Assembly (NCBI RefSeq): GCF_026965535.1
Contig: NZ_CP114039.1
Coordinates: forward strand, 8,415,461-8,479,460
Reading direction: 5' to 3'
Length of the DNA: 64,000 bases
DNA from: Corallococcus sp. NCRR
GTDB lineage: Bacteria; Myxococcota; Myxococcia; Myxococcales; Myxococcaceae
In this document: one piece after another, positions 34,469 through 43,590 of the stretch
How positions within the stretch are numbered: position 1 is the first letter of the stretch
Layout: every line of letters starts with the position of its first letter
Notes under the pieces: model-generated
The model's database searches: none
Seen by the model: only the letters and a program-made list of their open reading frames with translations
What the model was told of the DNA's origin: nothing
Made by a program: the position numbers and the translations under genes

Positions 34469-37348
34469 TCAACGCTTCGCGTGGGTCGCTTTCGCGCGTG
34501 CACGCCGGAGCTGAACAATCACCCCGACCAACAGCCAGAGCCCGGAGGCCGTTCCCGCGCCCGCCCCGCATCCACAGCCGCTGTCCCCCTTGGGGGAATA
34601 GTCACTCGGGAGCGCCGGGACGACCGTGGGGTCCGGCGGCGGAGGCGGCGGTGGCGGCTGCACGACCGGATGCGGATCCACCTCCCGCACCGCCACGCAG
34701 GACGACAGCGGCCGGGGGCTGACCGCGGGCGTCACCTCCGCGTCCGGCAGGGCCGGTGCCTGGGCGACGATTCCCGAACGCACCAGGAACGCGCCCACCA
34801 GCCGCGAACGCTCACGATTGGACGCAAGGCTCTCGAACGGGAAGCCCAGCACCAGCACCTGGCCCGCGGGCGCCGTGCCCGACAGGACGGCCGCACCCAG
34901 CCCCGTGTTGGGGTAGCGGAGCACGTCCTTGCCGCCTCCCGTGGGGAGCAGGATGTCCGTCACCCCGACCGGATAGGCGCCAAGCGTCCCGTCGTCCAGC
35001 GGCGTGACCGGCAGGTCCGCGAGGAGACCTCCCTCGAATCCCTCCACCCGGTTGAGCGCCGAGCCCACTCCGAAAGACGCCCGGAGGACGTCCGCGAGGA
35101 AGGCCTTGTCCTCCGCGCTGCCCTGCGAAAGCGTGAACACGGTCCGGCCGCCCGACAGCATCAGGTGCCCGCCCCCGGTGACGAACGCGCGCAGGGCGTC
35201 CTGCTCCGCCCGCGTCAGGCCCGCGCCCCCCACGCCTCCGCGCCCGGTGGACCAGTCCACCAGCCGGTAGCCCGCGGGCGACACCAGCCCCGCCGCCACC
35301 GCGTTGCCCGTCGTGCTGTCGAAGGCCACCGCTGACGGTGCGAACGCCGCGCCGTGCTGGCGCAGGTAGCTGCCGTCGTTCATCGCCTCCAGGTAGACGC
35401 GCAGCGGGGCCTCCAGGTCGTACGGCGTCTCCAGCTCCTCGCCGCACGCCACCGTCGCGTCCAGGCGCTCGTACGCGTTGACCAGCAGCACCGGCGCGGT
35501 GTCCCCCACCCTCACGCCCACCGTGGCGGACGGGAAGGACTCGCCGCCCGCGTTCACCGCCGCCACGCGGAAGTAGCGCAGCGTGCCCGGCGCCAGCGTG
35601 ACGGTGGCCGACGTGTTCCGCACCTCCGTGCCTTCATCCCAGCCGAAGCCGTCCGCGCTCTGGTAGAGCCGGTAGGCCGTGGGGGCGTCCCGTCCCTCCT
35701 CCGACGCGACCTGTGGGGGCGCGCTCCACTTCACCTCCACCGCGCCGGGCGTCGCGTTGCGCGCCACCACCGCGCCGGGCGTCTCCGGCGGCAGGTGCAC
35801 CGCCGCGCTGTCACGGGCCGCGAAGTATTTGATCAGCCCCTGCACGATGGCGCGCGCGGCCACGTGGCGGACGCGGGCCTCCTTGAGGTTCGCCGCGTCC
35901 GTCGTGTTGTCGTGGTACGCCATCTCCAGCAGCACGCTGGGCATCTCCGGGTTGTGCGTGGGGTTCACCTCGCCCAGGTTCGCCGAGCGCAGGTTGCGCA
36001 CCCGCCAGTTCGGATCCACCTCGCGCTTCAGGTCCATCTCGAGCTGCGACAGGAGCGCGCGCGCCATCACGTCGCTGTCCTTCACGCCCGTGAAGTTGAG
36101 CGTGCCGTCCACCGGGTTCGGCCCGTAGACGTAGCCCTCCGTGCCGCGGATGGTGCCGGACGTGCCCGCGTTGGTGTGCCACGCGACGTAGACGGCGTCC
36201 TCGCCCTCCTCATGCAGCCACGCGGCGAAGCGCGGCCGGGACGTCACGTCCGCGTTGCGCTCGTTGGACAGCGCGTTGGCCCCCGACGGCGCGTACACGC
36301 TGAACGGAGCCCCGCTGTACTGCACGTGGTAGCGCCCGCTCTCCTCGAAGCGCGGGCGCAGGAGCGGCCCCTGCGCCGCGTCGCCCATCAGGCCCCGCCC
36401 ACCGCCCAGCCGCACCGCGTCCACGGACAGCGTCGCGCCCGGGCCCTGCGCCGAGTCGTTCTCCAGCACCACCGCGCCAGACTCCGGCTGCGCTCCCGCA
36501 TGGAAGTAGAAGCGCCCCAAGAGCACCCACGTCCCACCGTGGCGCTGCTGGTTCACCCGGAAGTGGCTCTCCCCGCCCGCGTGCTTCACCACGTAGTGCG
36601 CGTCCGTCGCGCGCGTGGGGTCGGAGCCATAGGAGACGTAGACGTTGTAGGCCGCGTCCGCCGGCACGTCCGGCGTCCACGTCGCCTTCGCGGTGGAGGT
36701 GGCCGCCGTGTCCAGCGTGCGCGTGGTGCCCAGCGTGAAGGGCTCCACCCCGTTGCCCATGGGCACGGGCGGAGGCGCCCAGCCCTTCTGGGTGGAGGCG
36801 TGGAAGCGCGCGGCGTCCCCGCTCTCCACATAGCCCGTGCCGCCGTTGTCCACGGTGGCGAGCAGCGGGTTCAGGTCCGTCTCACGCACGGACACCACCG
36901 TGGCGCCCGCCGCCATCAGCATGGGCTGGAGCTCCTGCGCCACCACCTCCGCGGAGATGAAGTCCTCCACCACGCCCCAGGTGTTGGGCCGCTGCGTCGC
37001 CCAGCGCTTCAGGCCGTTGTCGCGATAGAAGCCGTGGCCCGGGCTCAGGTAGATGACCTTGCCGGACAGGGCGCCCTCGCCCCGCCGCGTCTGAGGCACA
37101 CCCGCGGCCTTCACGTTGGACTTCGAGGCCCGCGTCTCACGGCGCACCACGGCGGGCGCGTCCGGCGACAGGCGGCGCTGCTCGTGCGGCCGGGGCGCCG
37201 GAGCTGGCAGGTATTGAACACCCGGCGGCTCCAGCCCCAGGTCGTCGCCTTCGAAGGCTTCGGGAGTGCCCTGCGCGTGAGCGAGGACGGAGGTGCAAAG
37301 CAGGGTCAACGCCAGCGAGCGCGACCAGGACGGAAGGAACGTTCGCAT
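34469..37348 (-). CDS. N-acetylmuramoyl-L-alanine amidase with golvesin-like insert and MYXO-CTERM-like tail
   Basis: A 959-residue secreted peptidoglycan amidase (Amidase_3). The signal peptide ends AHAQ. The zinc site is split: YLSPGHGFYRD and EVVAQELQP come first, near residues 100-140. A domain of about 110 residues follows (WTPDVPADAAYNVYVSY ... VNQQRHGGTWVLLGRF ... DAVRLGGG) that matches the golvesin C-terminal/Xly carbohydrate-binding type. Then come YVAWHTNAG and the catalytic Glu in LLEMAYHDN. Next are a fibronectin III-like domain near 550-640 and a ThuA/GATase-like region. The end is a GDSGCGCGAG motif, a hydrophobic helix and RRARAKATHAKR, a MYXO-CTERM-like surface-anchoring tail. 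The start is ATG 37348; a GTG one codon earlier is equivalent. Confidence 0.85.
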   Translation of the reverse strand: MRTFLPSWSRSLALTLLCTSVLAHAQGTPEAFEGDDLGLEPPGVQYLPAPAPRPHEQRRLSPDAPAVVRRETRASKSNVKAAGVPQTRRGEGALSGKVIYLSPGHGFYRDNGLKRWATQRPNTWGVVEDFISAEVVAQELQPMLMAAGATVVSVRETDLNPLLATVDNGGTGYVESGDAARFHASTQKGWAPPPVPMGNGVEPFTLGTTRTLDTAATSTAKATWTPDVPADAAYNVYVSYGSDPTRATDAHYVVKHAGGESHFRVNQQRHGGTWVLLGRFYFHAGAQPESGAVVLENDSAQGPGATLSVDAVRLGGGRGLMGDAAQGPLLRPRFEESGRYHVQYSGAPFSVYAPSGANALSNERNADVTSRPRFAAWLHEEGEDAVYVAWHTNAGTSGTIRGTEGYVYGPNPVDGTLNFTGVKDSDVMARALLSQLEMDLKREVDPNWRVRNLRSANLGEVNPTHNPEMPSVLLEMAYHDNTTDAANLKEARVRHVAARAIVQGLIKYFAARDSAAVHLPPETPGAVVARNATPGAVEVKWSAPPQVASEEGRDAPTAYRLYQSADGFGWDEGTEVRNTSATVTLAPGTLRYFRVAAVNAGGESFPSATVGVRVGDTAPVLLVNAYERLDATVACGEELETPYDLEAPLRVYLEAMNDGSYLRQHGAAFAPSAVAFDSTTGNAVAAGLVSPAGYRLVDWSTGRGGVGGAGLTRAEQDALRAFVTGGGHLMLSGGRTVFTLSQGSAEDKAFLADVLRASFGVGSALNRVEGFEGGLLADLPVTPLDDGTLGAYPVGVTDILLPTGGGKDVLRYPNTGLGAAVLSGTAPAGQVLVLGFPFESLASNRERSRLVGAFLVRSGIVAQAPALPDAEVTPAVSPRPLSSCVAVREVDPHPVVQPPPPPPPPDPTVVPALPSDYSPKGDSGCGCGAGAGTASGLWLLVGVIVQLRRARAKATHAKR

Positions 37349-37428
37349 CACGCGACCGACCTTACCCCTTCACTCCCCCGCTTCAATCGGACCCGTGGGT
37401 GCTAGCCTGCCCACCCCTTCACCTTCCG

Positions 37429-38073
37429 ATGACCGTTCCTGCATCCCCCCGTCCCCAGTTTCCCTCCCGCCGCAGCAACGGCCTGTTCGCTTCATTCGGA
37501 CATGCGTGGGCAGGGCTCATCCACACCGTGGCCTGGCAGCGCAACATGCGAATCCACCTCATCTCCGGCGTGCTGGTGGGGCTGGTGGGCAGCGGCATCC
37601 CGCTGGGGCTCGCGGAGAAGGTCACGCTCATCTTCTGCGTGCTGCTCATCTTCTTCGCGGAGATCCTCAACAGCGCGCTGGAGCAGCTGGTGGACCTGGC
37701 CGTGCAGCAGTTCGACGAGAAGGCCCGGCTCACCAAGGACGCGGCGGCCGCGGGCGTGCTCGTGCTCGCGGGCGGCACGGTCGTGATTTTCGCCGCCATC
37801 CTGATCAACTACTGGGAGACGGTGCGCACCAGCACGGACGCCATCTTCCGGCAGGTCGCGCTGGGGCTGCCGCTGGCCGGCTGCGCCACGGTGCTCGTGC
37901 TGCCGCAGCCGAGGCCCGCCAGCGTGGACGTGCTCGCGTTCCTCCTGGCCATGGGGCTGCTCGCGTTGACGGCGCCCACGTCCGCGAGCCTCGTCTTCAC
38001 CGCGCTCACCGCCGCGCTGCTCGTCATCGCCGCCGCGGCGGCCCGCGAGCGCCGCCGTCACCCCCAGCCTTGA
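37429..38073 (+). CDS. dgkA: Diacylglycerol kinase (DgkA family)
   Basis: A 214-residue membrane protein. The DgkA signature FAEILNSALEQLVDLA lies near residue 80, with the basic AWQRNMRIHLI before it and FDEKARLTKDAAAAGV after it. The family core is about 120 residues with three helices. Here two or three extra C-terminal helices extend it, so the substrate could be undecaprenol or diacylglycerol. ATG 37429 is chosen over an upstream GTG. It diverges from the amidase gene. Confidence 0.87.
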   Translation: MTVPASPRPQFPSRRSNGLFASFGHAWAGLIHTVAWQRNMRIHLISGVLVGLVGSGIPLGLAEKVTLIFCVLLIFFAEILNSALEQLVDLAVQQFDEKARLTKDAAAAGVLVLAGGTVVIFAAILINYWETVRTSTDAIFRQVALGLPLAGCATVLVLPQPRPASVDVLAFLLAMGLLALTAPTSASLVFTALTAALLVIAAAAARERRRHPQP

Positions 38074-38182
38074 GGGCTCGACAGCGCTCGACGCTTTTCC
38101 CATCACCTCGCGGGTGGGGCGCCCGGAAACCAGTCCGGAGCCCGCTCACCCGCGGAGGGTCGATGCAGGGGATTCTAAGGGA

Positions 38183-38395
38183 CTACGCGCGCTGCTGAAA
38201 CCCCGCCCCGGCGTCCGGGGCCGGCGTCGACTGGGCGGCAGCGACCGCCTTGTCGCCTTCCTTCAGGTCGGTCGTCACCAGCTCCAGCAGCTCCGTCGCG
38301 ATGCCGATGACCTGGTGCGGCGTGTAACCGCTTGCGCGCAGCTGGTTGAAGAACGTGCGCGCGAGGATGCGGGTGCCCTTTTGGTCGGTGCTCAC
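38183..38395 (-). CDS. Small unassigned protein
   Basis: A 70-residue soluble protein beginning with MSTDQKGTRILARTFFNQL, then GYTPHQVIGIATELLELVT, an amphipathic helix pair, and an Ala-rich tail. It looks like a genuine conserved small protein because the helices are well formed and the start is isolated and clean. I do not know its function. It converges on the diacylglycerol kinase gene and diverges from the FAD dehydrogenase gene across a 322-base gap. Confidence 0.65.
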   Translation of the reverse strand: MSTDQKGTRILARTFFNQLRASGYTPHQVIGIATELLELVTTDLKEGDKAVAAAQSTPAPDAGAGFQQRA

Positions 38396-38717
38396 GGGAA
38401 TTGCCTCCGGATTCGACGCCTTGTGTCAGGGCGCCGCGTCTACGTGCGGGTCCGGTCTTCAACCTCCGTGCCAGCCGTTCTCTTCCGAACGGATTCTCCA
38501 GCAGTCCTCAGGGGTTGAAGCCCGGAAGTGCACGGCACGGAACGTGGAGTGTGCGAAGGGGGTTACGCACCTGCACGTCCGCCCTGCCTGGAACGGCGTT
38601 GGCGGGTGCATCAGCGGGTACGCACCCACCCCACGGGCCATCTTGTCTTTTCAAGTGCTTGCATTCCCTCCGGGGGGTGGAGCACATACGCGCCCCCCAC
38701 CGAGGAGTCAGAACACA
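38396..38717. other. Divergent promoter region without genes
   Basis: 322 bases between two divergent genes. The part nearest 38640-38690 is less G+C-rich and may hold the promoter of the FAD dehydrogenase gene. I see no conserved coding frame, hairpin or repeat. Confidence 0.5.
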
Positions 38718-40313
38718 ATGGCGTACCGGGTGAACAACATCGGGCTGTGGCTGGACGAGCCGGAGGAGCTGCTCGGCCAGCGCGCCGCGGAGAAGCTGGG
38801 GGTCACCCGGAGCGACCTCGCCTCCGTGCGGGTGGTGCGCTCGGTGCTGGATGCGCGCAAGAAGGGCAGCCCGCGTTACATCTACACGCTGGAGGTGGAG
38901 CTGGCCCCGGGCCGCAAGGCGCCGCGGCTGCCCCCGGACGTGAGCGAGGCGCCGCCGCCGCCGGAGCTGCCGCCGCGCGTGAAGGAGCCAGAGAAGCTGC
39001 CGCTCATCATCGGCACCGGACCCGCGGGGTTGTTCTGCGCGCTGGGCCTGCTGGAGCGCGGCGTGCGCAGCATCCTGCTGGAGCGCGGCAAGGAGGTGGT
39101 GACGCGCCGCAAGGACGTGGCGAAGCTCATGCGCGACGGGTCGCTCGACCGCGAGAGCAACATGAACTTCGGCGAGGGCGGCGCGGGCGCGTACACGGAC
39201 GGCAAGCTGTCCACGCGCATCAACCACCCCATGGTGCGCAAGGTGATTGAAGCCTTCGCGAAGTACGGCGCGCCGGATCACATCCTCATCGAGGGCAAGC
39301 CGCACATCGGCTCCGACCTCCTGCCCGGCGCGGTGGCGAAGCTGCGCGACGAGCTCATCGCGGGCGGCTGCCAGGTGCACTTCGAGCAGCGCGTGGACGA
39401 CCTGCTTTACCGCGACGGCCGCATCGCGGGCGTGAAGATGGCGGACGGGCGCACGCTGGAGAGCGACCGCGTCATCCTGGCGCCGGGCAACTCCGCGCGT
39501 GAACTGTACGAGCGCTTCGCCGCCGACGGCCGCGTGAGCGTGGAGGCCAAGCCCTTCGCGCTGGGCTTCCGCGCGGAGCACCCGCAGTCGCTCATCAACG
39601 GCATCCAGTACGGGGCCGCGGCGAAGCACTCCAAGCTGCCGCCCGCGGACTACAAGCTGGCGGAGAACCTGGACGTGGACGGCGAGGTGCGCGGCGTCTA
39701 CTCGTTCTGCATGTGCCCCGGCGGCATCGTGGTGCCCACGCCCACGGAAGAGGGGCTGCAGTGCACCAACGGCATGAGCAACTCGCGGCGCAACGCGAAG
39801 TTCGCCAACGCGGGCATCGTCGTGTCGGTGTCCGTCGCGGACTTCGCGCGCGAGGGCTTCCACGGGCCGCTCGCGGGCCTGGAGTTCCAGCGGTACTGGG
39901 AGGGCGAGGCCTACAAGCTGGGCGGAGGCCGCTTCTTCGCGCCCGCGCAGACGATTCCGGACTACCTGGCCGGCCGCGTGAAGAAGGACCCGGGCGACAC
40001 CAGCTACCGCCCGGGCCTGGCGCACACGGACCTGAACACGCTCTTCCCGGAGCGGCTGACGCAGTCGCTCAAGGCGGCGCTGCGCACCTTCGACCGGAAG
40101 ATGAAGGGCTTCATCAGCGACGAGGGGAAGCTCATCGGCATCGAGAGCCGGACGTCCTCGCCGGTGCGAATCACCCGGGGTGACGACCTGCAGTCCGTGT
40201 CCATGCGCGGCCTGTACCCGGTGGGCGAGGGTTGCGGCTACGCGGGCGGTATCGTGTCCTCCGCCATTGATGGACTGCGCGCCGCTGAGCAGATTGCGAC
40301 AGAGCTGGCTTGA
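38718..40313 (+). CDS. NAD(P)/FAD-dependent dehydrogenase (COG2509 type)
   Basis: A 531-residue flavoprotein. Residues 1-85 form an N-terminal alpha/beta domain (YRVNNIGLWLDEP ... YIYTLEVEL) seen only in this family. The Rossmann FAD motif IGTGPAGLFCALGLLERG is at about 97-114. The segment ESNMNFGEGGAGAYTDGKLS is diagnostic. A late FAD motif YPVGEGCGYAGGIVSSAIDG closes the fold. Members are uncharacterised 'FAD-dependent dehydrogenases'; the substrate is unknown. Start ATG 38718 follows AGGAGTCAGAACACA. The next gene begins 47 bases downstream with the same MAYRV opening. Confidence 0.88.
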   Translation: MAYRVNNIGLWLDEPEELLGQRAAEKLGVTRSDLASVRVVRSVLDARKKGSPRYIYTLEVELAPGRKAPRLPPDVSEAPPPPELPPRVKEPEKLPLIIGTGPAGLFCALGLLERGVRSILLERGKEVVTRRKDVAKLMRDGSLDRESNMNFGEGGAGAYTDGKLSTRINHPMVRKVIEAFAKYGAPDHILIEGKPHIGSDLLPGAVAKLRDELIAGGCQVHFEQRVDDLLYRDGRIAGVKMADGRTLESDRVILAPGNSARELYERFAADGRVSVEAKPFALGFRAEHPQSLINGIQYGAAAKHSKLPPADYKLAENLDVDGEVRGVYSFCMCPGGIVVPTPTEEGLQCTNGMSNSRRNAKFANAGIVVSVSVADFAREGFHGPLAGLEFQRYWEGEAYKLGGGRFFAPAQTIPDYLAGRVKKDPGDTSYRPGLAHTDLNTLFPERLTQSLKAALRTFDRKMKGFISDEGKLIGIESRTSSPVRITRGDDLQSVSMRGLYPVGEGCGYAGGIVSSAIDGLRAAEQIATELA

Positions 40314-40360
40314 GGTCCCCGCCCCCTTCCGGGCAGGGTGGGCCGGGAGGGAGGAAGACC

Positions 40361-40735
40361 ATGGCGTACCGCGTTCGCACTCCGGATGGTGAGCTGATGT
40401 TCCCCTCGCTGGGCGACATCGAGCGCGCCTACTTGCAGGGGCTGGTGGACCCGGACGACGAGGTGCGCGAGGACGGCGCGGAGAAGTGGCGCAAGGCGTC
40501 CTCGCTGCCCGTCCTGGCCCGGGCGAAGAAGCCCCACGGCCAGGACACGTCCAAGCGCGCCCAGACGCTCACGGTGGCGGGCGCGGTGGCGGCGGGGGTG
40601 CTCGCGCTCGTGCTGCTCTTCACCGGCACGAACTGGAATGTCCGGATGATGGGCATCGCGCTGGCCCTGGTGGTCAGCGGAATGCTCACCCGGGTGTCCT
40701 TCAAGGCCTACAAACGGCCTCCGCCCGTCCTCTGA
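40361..40735 (+). CDS. Small membrane protein with GYF_2-like N-terminus
   Basis: A 124-residue protein. Residues 1-55 (YRVRTPDGELMFPSLGDIE ... GAEKWRKASSLPVL) resemble the GYF_2-type fold found before membrane segments. Two membrane helices follow (residues about 69-86 and 92-110), with a basic tail at the end. The start is ATG 40361, preceded by GGGAGGAAGACC. Possibly co-transcribed with the FAD dehydrogenase. Function unknown. Confidence 0.75.
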   Translation: MAYRVRTPDGELMFPSLGDIERAYLQGLVDPDDEVREDGAEKWRKASSLPVLARAKKPHGQDTSKRAQTLTVAGAVAAGVLALVLLFTGTNWNVRMMGIALALVVSGMLTRVSFKAYKRPPPVL

Positions 40736-40829
40736 CGGCGCTTCCTCCCCTGCCCTCCAGGGCAGCGGCACGGCCCTCGCCGCCAGCAGGCCCCACACGG
40801 CCCATGTTTGGTGGAAGGCACCCCGCGGG

Positions 40830-42002
40830 GTGCCCTCCATCGCGCTGGAGGAGGACCGCACCTTGCTCAGCACCTACCTGTCCCGAGAAGCCGCCCGCAA
40901 GCTTCGCCATGGCGCCCCCTGGCTGCGCCGCGAGGACATCGTCTCCATGGAGGGCGAGCCGCAGCCCGGCACGCCCATGCAGCTGAAGGACGAGGACGGG
41001 CATGTCCTGGGGCTGGGAGACGTGGACCTCCAGGCATCATACGCCGTGCGCCGCCTGGGCCTGCCGGACGAGTCCGTGGAGGGGCTCATCCCCCGCCACG
41101 TGCGCCACGCATTCGAGCGGCGCGGCCGGCTGGTGGACGACCCGCGCTTCTGCCGCATCGTCAACGATGACGGGGACGGGCTGCCGGGCCTCATCGTGGA
41201 CCGGTATGATCAGCACTTCGTCGTCCAGACGCTCACCCGCTCCATGGACGCGCGGCTGGACGAGATCACCCGCGCGCTGGGAGAGGTGACGGGGGCGGGC
41301 TCGGTGCTCTTGCGCAACGACACGCTCCGGCGCAAGGCGCTGGGCCTGCCCGCGCAGCGCCCGCACGTGATGTACGGCACGCCGCCGCGCTGGTGCCGCC
41401 TCCTGGAGATGGGCGCGCGCTTCACCGTGGACCTCACCTATGGCCGAGGCACGGGCTACTCGTATGACCACCGCGAGCTGCGCCGTTTCTTGAGCCGCAC
41501 GGGCAACGGGGACCGGGTGCTGGACGTGGCGTGCAACGTGGGAGGCCTCTTCGTCCACGCGGGGCGGCACGGGGCGAAGCACATCCTGGCCTTCGACGGC
41601 AACGCGGACGCGGCGGACCTGGCGCGGGAGAACGCGGAGGCCAACGGGCTGCTCGGCCGGGTGACGGTGGAACAGGGCGAGCCGCTGGCCGTGCTCCGGG
41701 CCCTCAAGGACTCCTTCGACCTGGTGCTGCTCGACACGCTGGGGGTGGCGTCCGAGGAGGACTTCATCGAACAGGTGCGGCTGGCCATCAGGCGCACCCG
41801 TCATGGAGGACGGCTGCTCGTGGTCGGATATCACCCACCGCTGGCGCTGGGCTCATTCACGGAGTGCGTGGCCACGGCCTGCGAGCAGGAGGCGCGCATC
41901 GCATTCCGGCTGGTACGGATGGGATTGCCGCCGGACCACCCCGCGCCGGTCGGCTCCCCGGGGGCCGAGTACCTGGAGGCGGTGGCGCTTGAGGTGAGCT
42001 GA
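40830..42002 (+). CDS. RlmI-like class I SAM methyltransferase with atypical catalytic motif
   Basis: A 390-residue protein of the RlmI/YccW group. The N-terminal PUA-like domain is about residues 12-75 (AARKLRHGAPWLRREDIV). A middle domain with DGLPGLIVDRYDQHFVVQ and the SAM domain follow: GRGTGYSYDHRELRRFL, motif I VLDVACNVGGLFVHAG, and a DG acidic end of strand 2. The usual motif IV LDPP of RNA m5C methyltransferases is replaced by LLDTLG, and the usual Ser-Cys catalytic region reads VVGYHPPLA. DHPA and EYLEAV at the end are retained. It may still bind SAM and RNA, but m5C chemistry is doubtful. The start is GTG 40830. Confidence 0.78.
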   Translation: MPSIALEEDRTLLSTYLSREAARKLRHGAPWLRREDIVSMEGEPQPGTPMQLKDEDGHVLGLGDVDLQASYAVRRLGLPDESVEGLIPRHVRHAFERRGRLVDDPRFCRIVNDDGDGLPGLIVDRYDQHFVVQTLTRSMDARLDEITRALGEVTGAGSVLLRNDTLRRKALGLPAQRPHVMYGTPPRWCRLLEMGARFTVDLTYGRGTGYSYDHRELRRFLSRTGNGDRVLDVACNVGGLFVHAGRHGAKHILAFDGNADAADLARENAEANGLLGRVTVEQGEPLAVLRALKDSFDLVLLDTLGVASEEDFIEQVRLAIRRTRHGGRLLVVGYHPPLALGSFTECVATACEQEARIAFRLVRMGLPPDHPAPVGSPGAEYLEAVALEVS

Positions 42003-42058
42003 CGCCCGTGCTGTTTCGCCCTCGACGGGCCCTCCTCGGTGTTAGTGTCCGCGCCGCG

Positions 42059-43585
42059 ATGACAACCGAAAACGAGTCCCAGGCCGCGACCTCTTCCACC
42101 CCGGAGGCTTCCGTCGAGACCGTCCGCAAGGTGTACGCGGCGGACCTGCGCGAGAAGGACCGGGTCAACACCGTCTTCCGCGTCACCAAGAAGGAGAAGG
42201 TGAACGCGCGCAGCGGCAAGGTGTTCCTGTCGCTGTCCCTGGCCGACAAGAGCGGCACGGTGGACGCGCGCGTCTTCGACAAGGTGGACGAACTGGAGCC
42301 CGCCTTCCAGAACGGTGACTACGTCCTCGTGCAGGGCAGCGTCATCGTCTTCCACGGCCGCACCCAGGTCGTCGTGGAGGCCGTGGAGCGGCTGGATCCG
42401 GAGCCGCTCGACCCCAAGGAGTTCGAGCCGCCCCCCGCCCCGCCCGCCGAGGCGAAGGCCGAGTCCAAGTCCGGCGAAGCGAAGTCCGGCGAAGCCAAGG
42501 CCGAGTCCAAGTCTGGCGACGCGAAGGCCGAGTCCAAGTCCAGCGAAGCGAAGTCCAGCGACGCGAAGCAGGTGGAAGGCAAGCCCGAGCGCCACGAGGG
42601 CGGCGGTGGCCCGCGCGCGGTGGGGCAGATCCGCGAGCTCATCACCGAGCGCGTCAACGACCCGTTCGTGAAGCAGCTGCTCCTGGCGTTCCTGGATGAC
42701 GCGCAGGTGTCCGCGGCGCTGCCGGTGGCTCCCGCAGCCAAGGGCGTGCACCACGCGTGGCGCGGCGGGCTGGCCGAGCACGTCCTGTCGGTGATGCGCC
42801 TGACCTTGCGCGTGTCGGACCACTACCCCATGGCGGACCGCGACCTGCTGCTGGCCGGCGCGTTCCTGCACGACGTGATGAAGGGCGGCGACGGGGCGTC
42901 CGACAAGGGCTTCGACACCTCCGACGAGGGCCGGCTGGTGGGCCACGCGGTGCTGGCCGCGCAGAAGATCCGCGAGAAGACCCTGGGCATCCCAGGCTTC
43001 CCGCCGCTCTTGGAGCAGCACCTGACGCACCTGGCGATCTCCCAGACGGGGCCGTCCGGCGCTCCCGGCGCGAAGGTGCCGGTGACGCTGGAGGCGCAGA
43101 TCGTCGACACGCTCAGCTCGCTCGACGCGCGCATCTCCTCGTGGGTGGAGGCCATGCAGCGCGATCCGAACGAGCGCTGGACGGACCACCTGCGCGCGTA
43201 CGAGCGCTCCCTCTGGAAGGGCTTCGTGCCCACCGGCCGCGGCCGGGCTCCGGTGGAGGGCGGCCGGCGCAAGCACCGCGAGGAGAAGCGCAAGGCGCGC
43301 GCCGACAAGGGCCCGCCCGCCCAGGCCGGGGAAGGCACCGCCGCCCCCGCGACCCAGGAGGCCCGTCCGGAGCGCCCGCCGCGGCCTCCGCGCGAGCCTC
43401 GTGCCGAGCGTCCTCCGCGCGAGGACCGGCCGCCGCGCGAGCCCCGCGCCGAGCGTCCGCCGCGCGAGGAGCGTCCGCCGCGCGACCCCAAGAGCCTGCC
43501 CGGCGAGCTGACCTTCAAGCCGTTCAGCGCGCTGGCGCCGGCTCCGAAGTCCGGTGGTGAGGGTGGTGGCTCCTCGGAGGGCTGA
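42059..43585 (+). CDS. OB-fold plus HD-domain protein, YhaM/CBF1-like exoribonuclease
   Basis: A 508-residue protein. Residues about 30-125 form an OB-fold nucleic-acid domain (RVTKKEKVNARSGKVFLSLS ... VQGSVIVFHGRTQVVVEAV). Residues 131-180 are a Lys/Glu/Ser repeat linker. Residues about 195-390 are an HD phosphohydrolase with HAWRGGLAEHVLSVMRLTLR and AGAFLHDVMKGG. The C-terminal 110 residues are Arg/Pro-rich repeats. OB plus HD matches the YhaM 3'-5' exoribonuclease layout; the basic tail may bind RNA. The start is ATG 42059. It is followed after 5 bases by the next gene. Confidence 0.83.
   Translation: MTTENESQAATSSTPEASVETVRKVYAADLREKDRVNTVFRVTKKEKVNARSGKVFLSLSLADKSGTVDARVFDKVDELEPAFQNGDYVLVQGSVIVFHGRTQVVVEAVERLDPEPLDPKEFEPPPAPPAEAKAESKSGEAKSGEAKAESKSGDAKAESKSSEAKSSDAKQVEGKPERHEGGGGPRAVGQIRELITERVNDPFVKQLLLAFLDDAQVSAALPVAPAAKGVHHAWRGGLAEHVLSVMRLTLRVSDHYPMADRDLLLAGAFLHDVMKGGDGASDKGFDTSDEGRLVGHAVLAAQKIREKTLGIPGFPPLLEQHLTHLAISQTGPSGAPGAKVPVTLEAQIVDTLSSLDARISSWVEAMQRDPNERWTDHLRAYERSLWKGFVPTGRGRAPVEGGRRKHREEKRKARADKGPPAQAGEGTAAPATQEARPERPPRPPREPRAERPPREDRPPREPRAERPPREERPPRDPKSLPGELTFKPFSALAPAPKSGGEGGGSSEG
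42452..42568 (+). repeat. Imperfect coding repeats, AKAESKSGE type
   Basis: About eight tandem copies of a degenerate 15-24-base unit encoding KAESKSGEAK-like sequence in the linker of the OB/HD protein. Likely flexible spacer that varies in length between strains. Confidence 0.7.
43363..43490 (+). repeat. Imperfect coding repeats, RPPREPRAE type
   Basis: About four tandem copies of a unit encoding PPREPRAER or PPREERP in the C-terminal tail of the OB/HD protein. Strongly basic and Pro-rich. Confidence 0.7.
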
Positions 43586-43590
43586 AGTCC

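Noticed and set aside
42452-42568. Regular repeats as a possible CRISPR array
   Set aside because: The units are imperfect, contiguous without spacers, in frame and inside a coding gene. No CRISPR array or cas gene is visible in the window.
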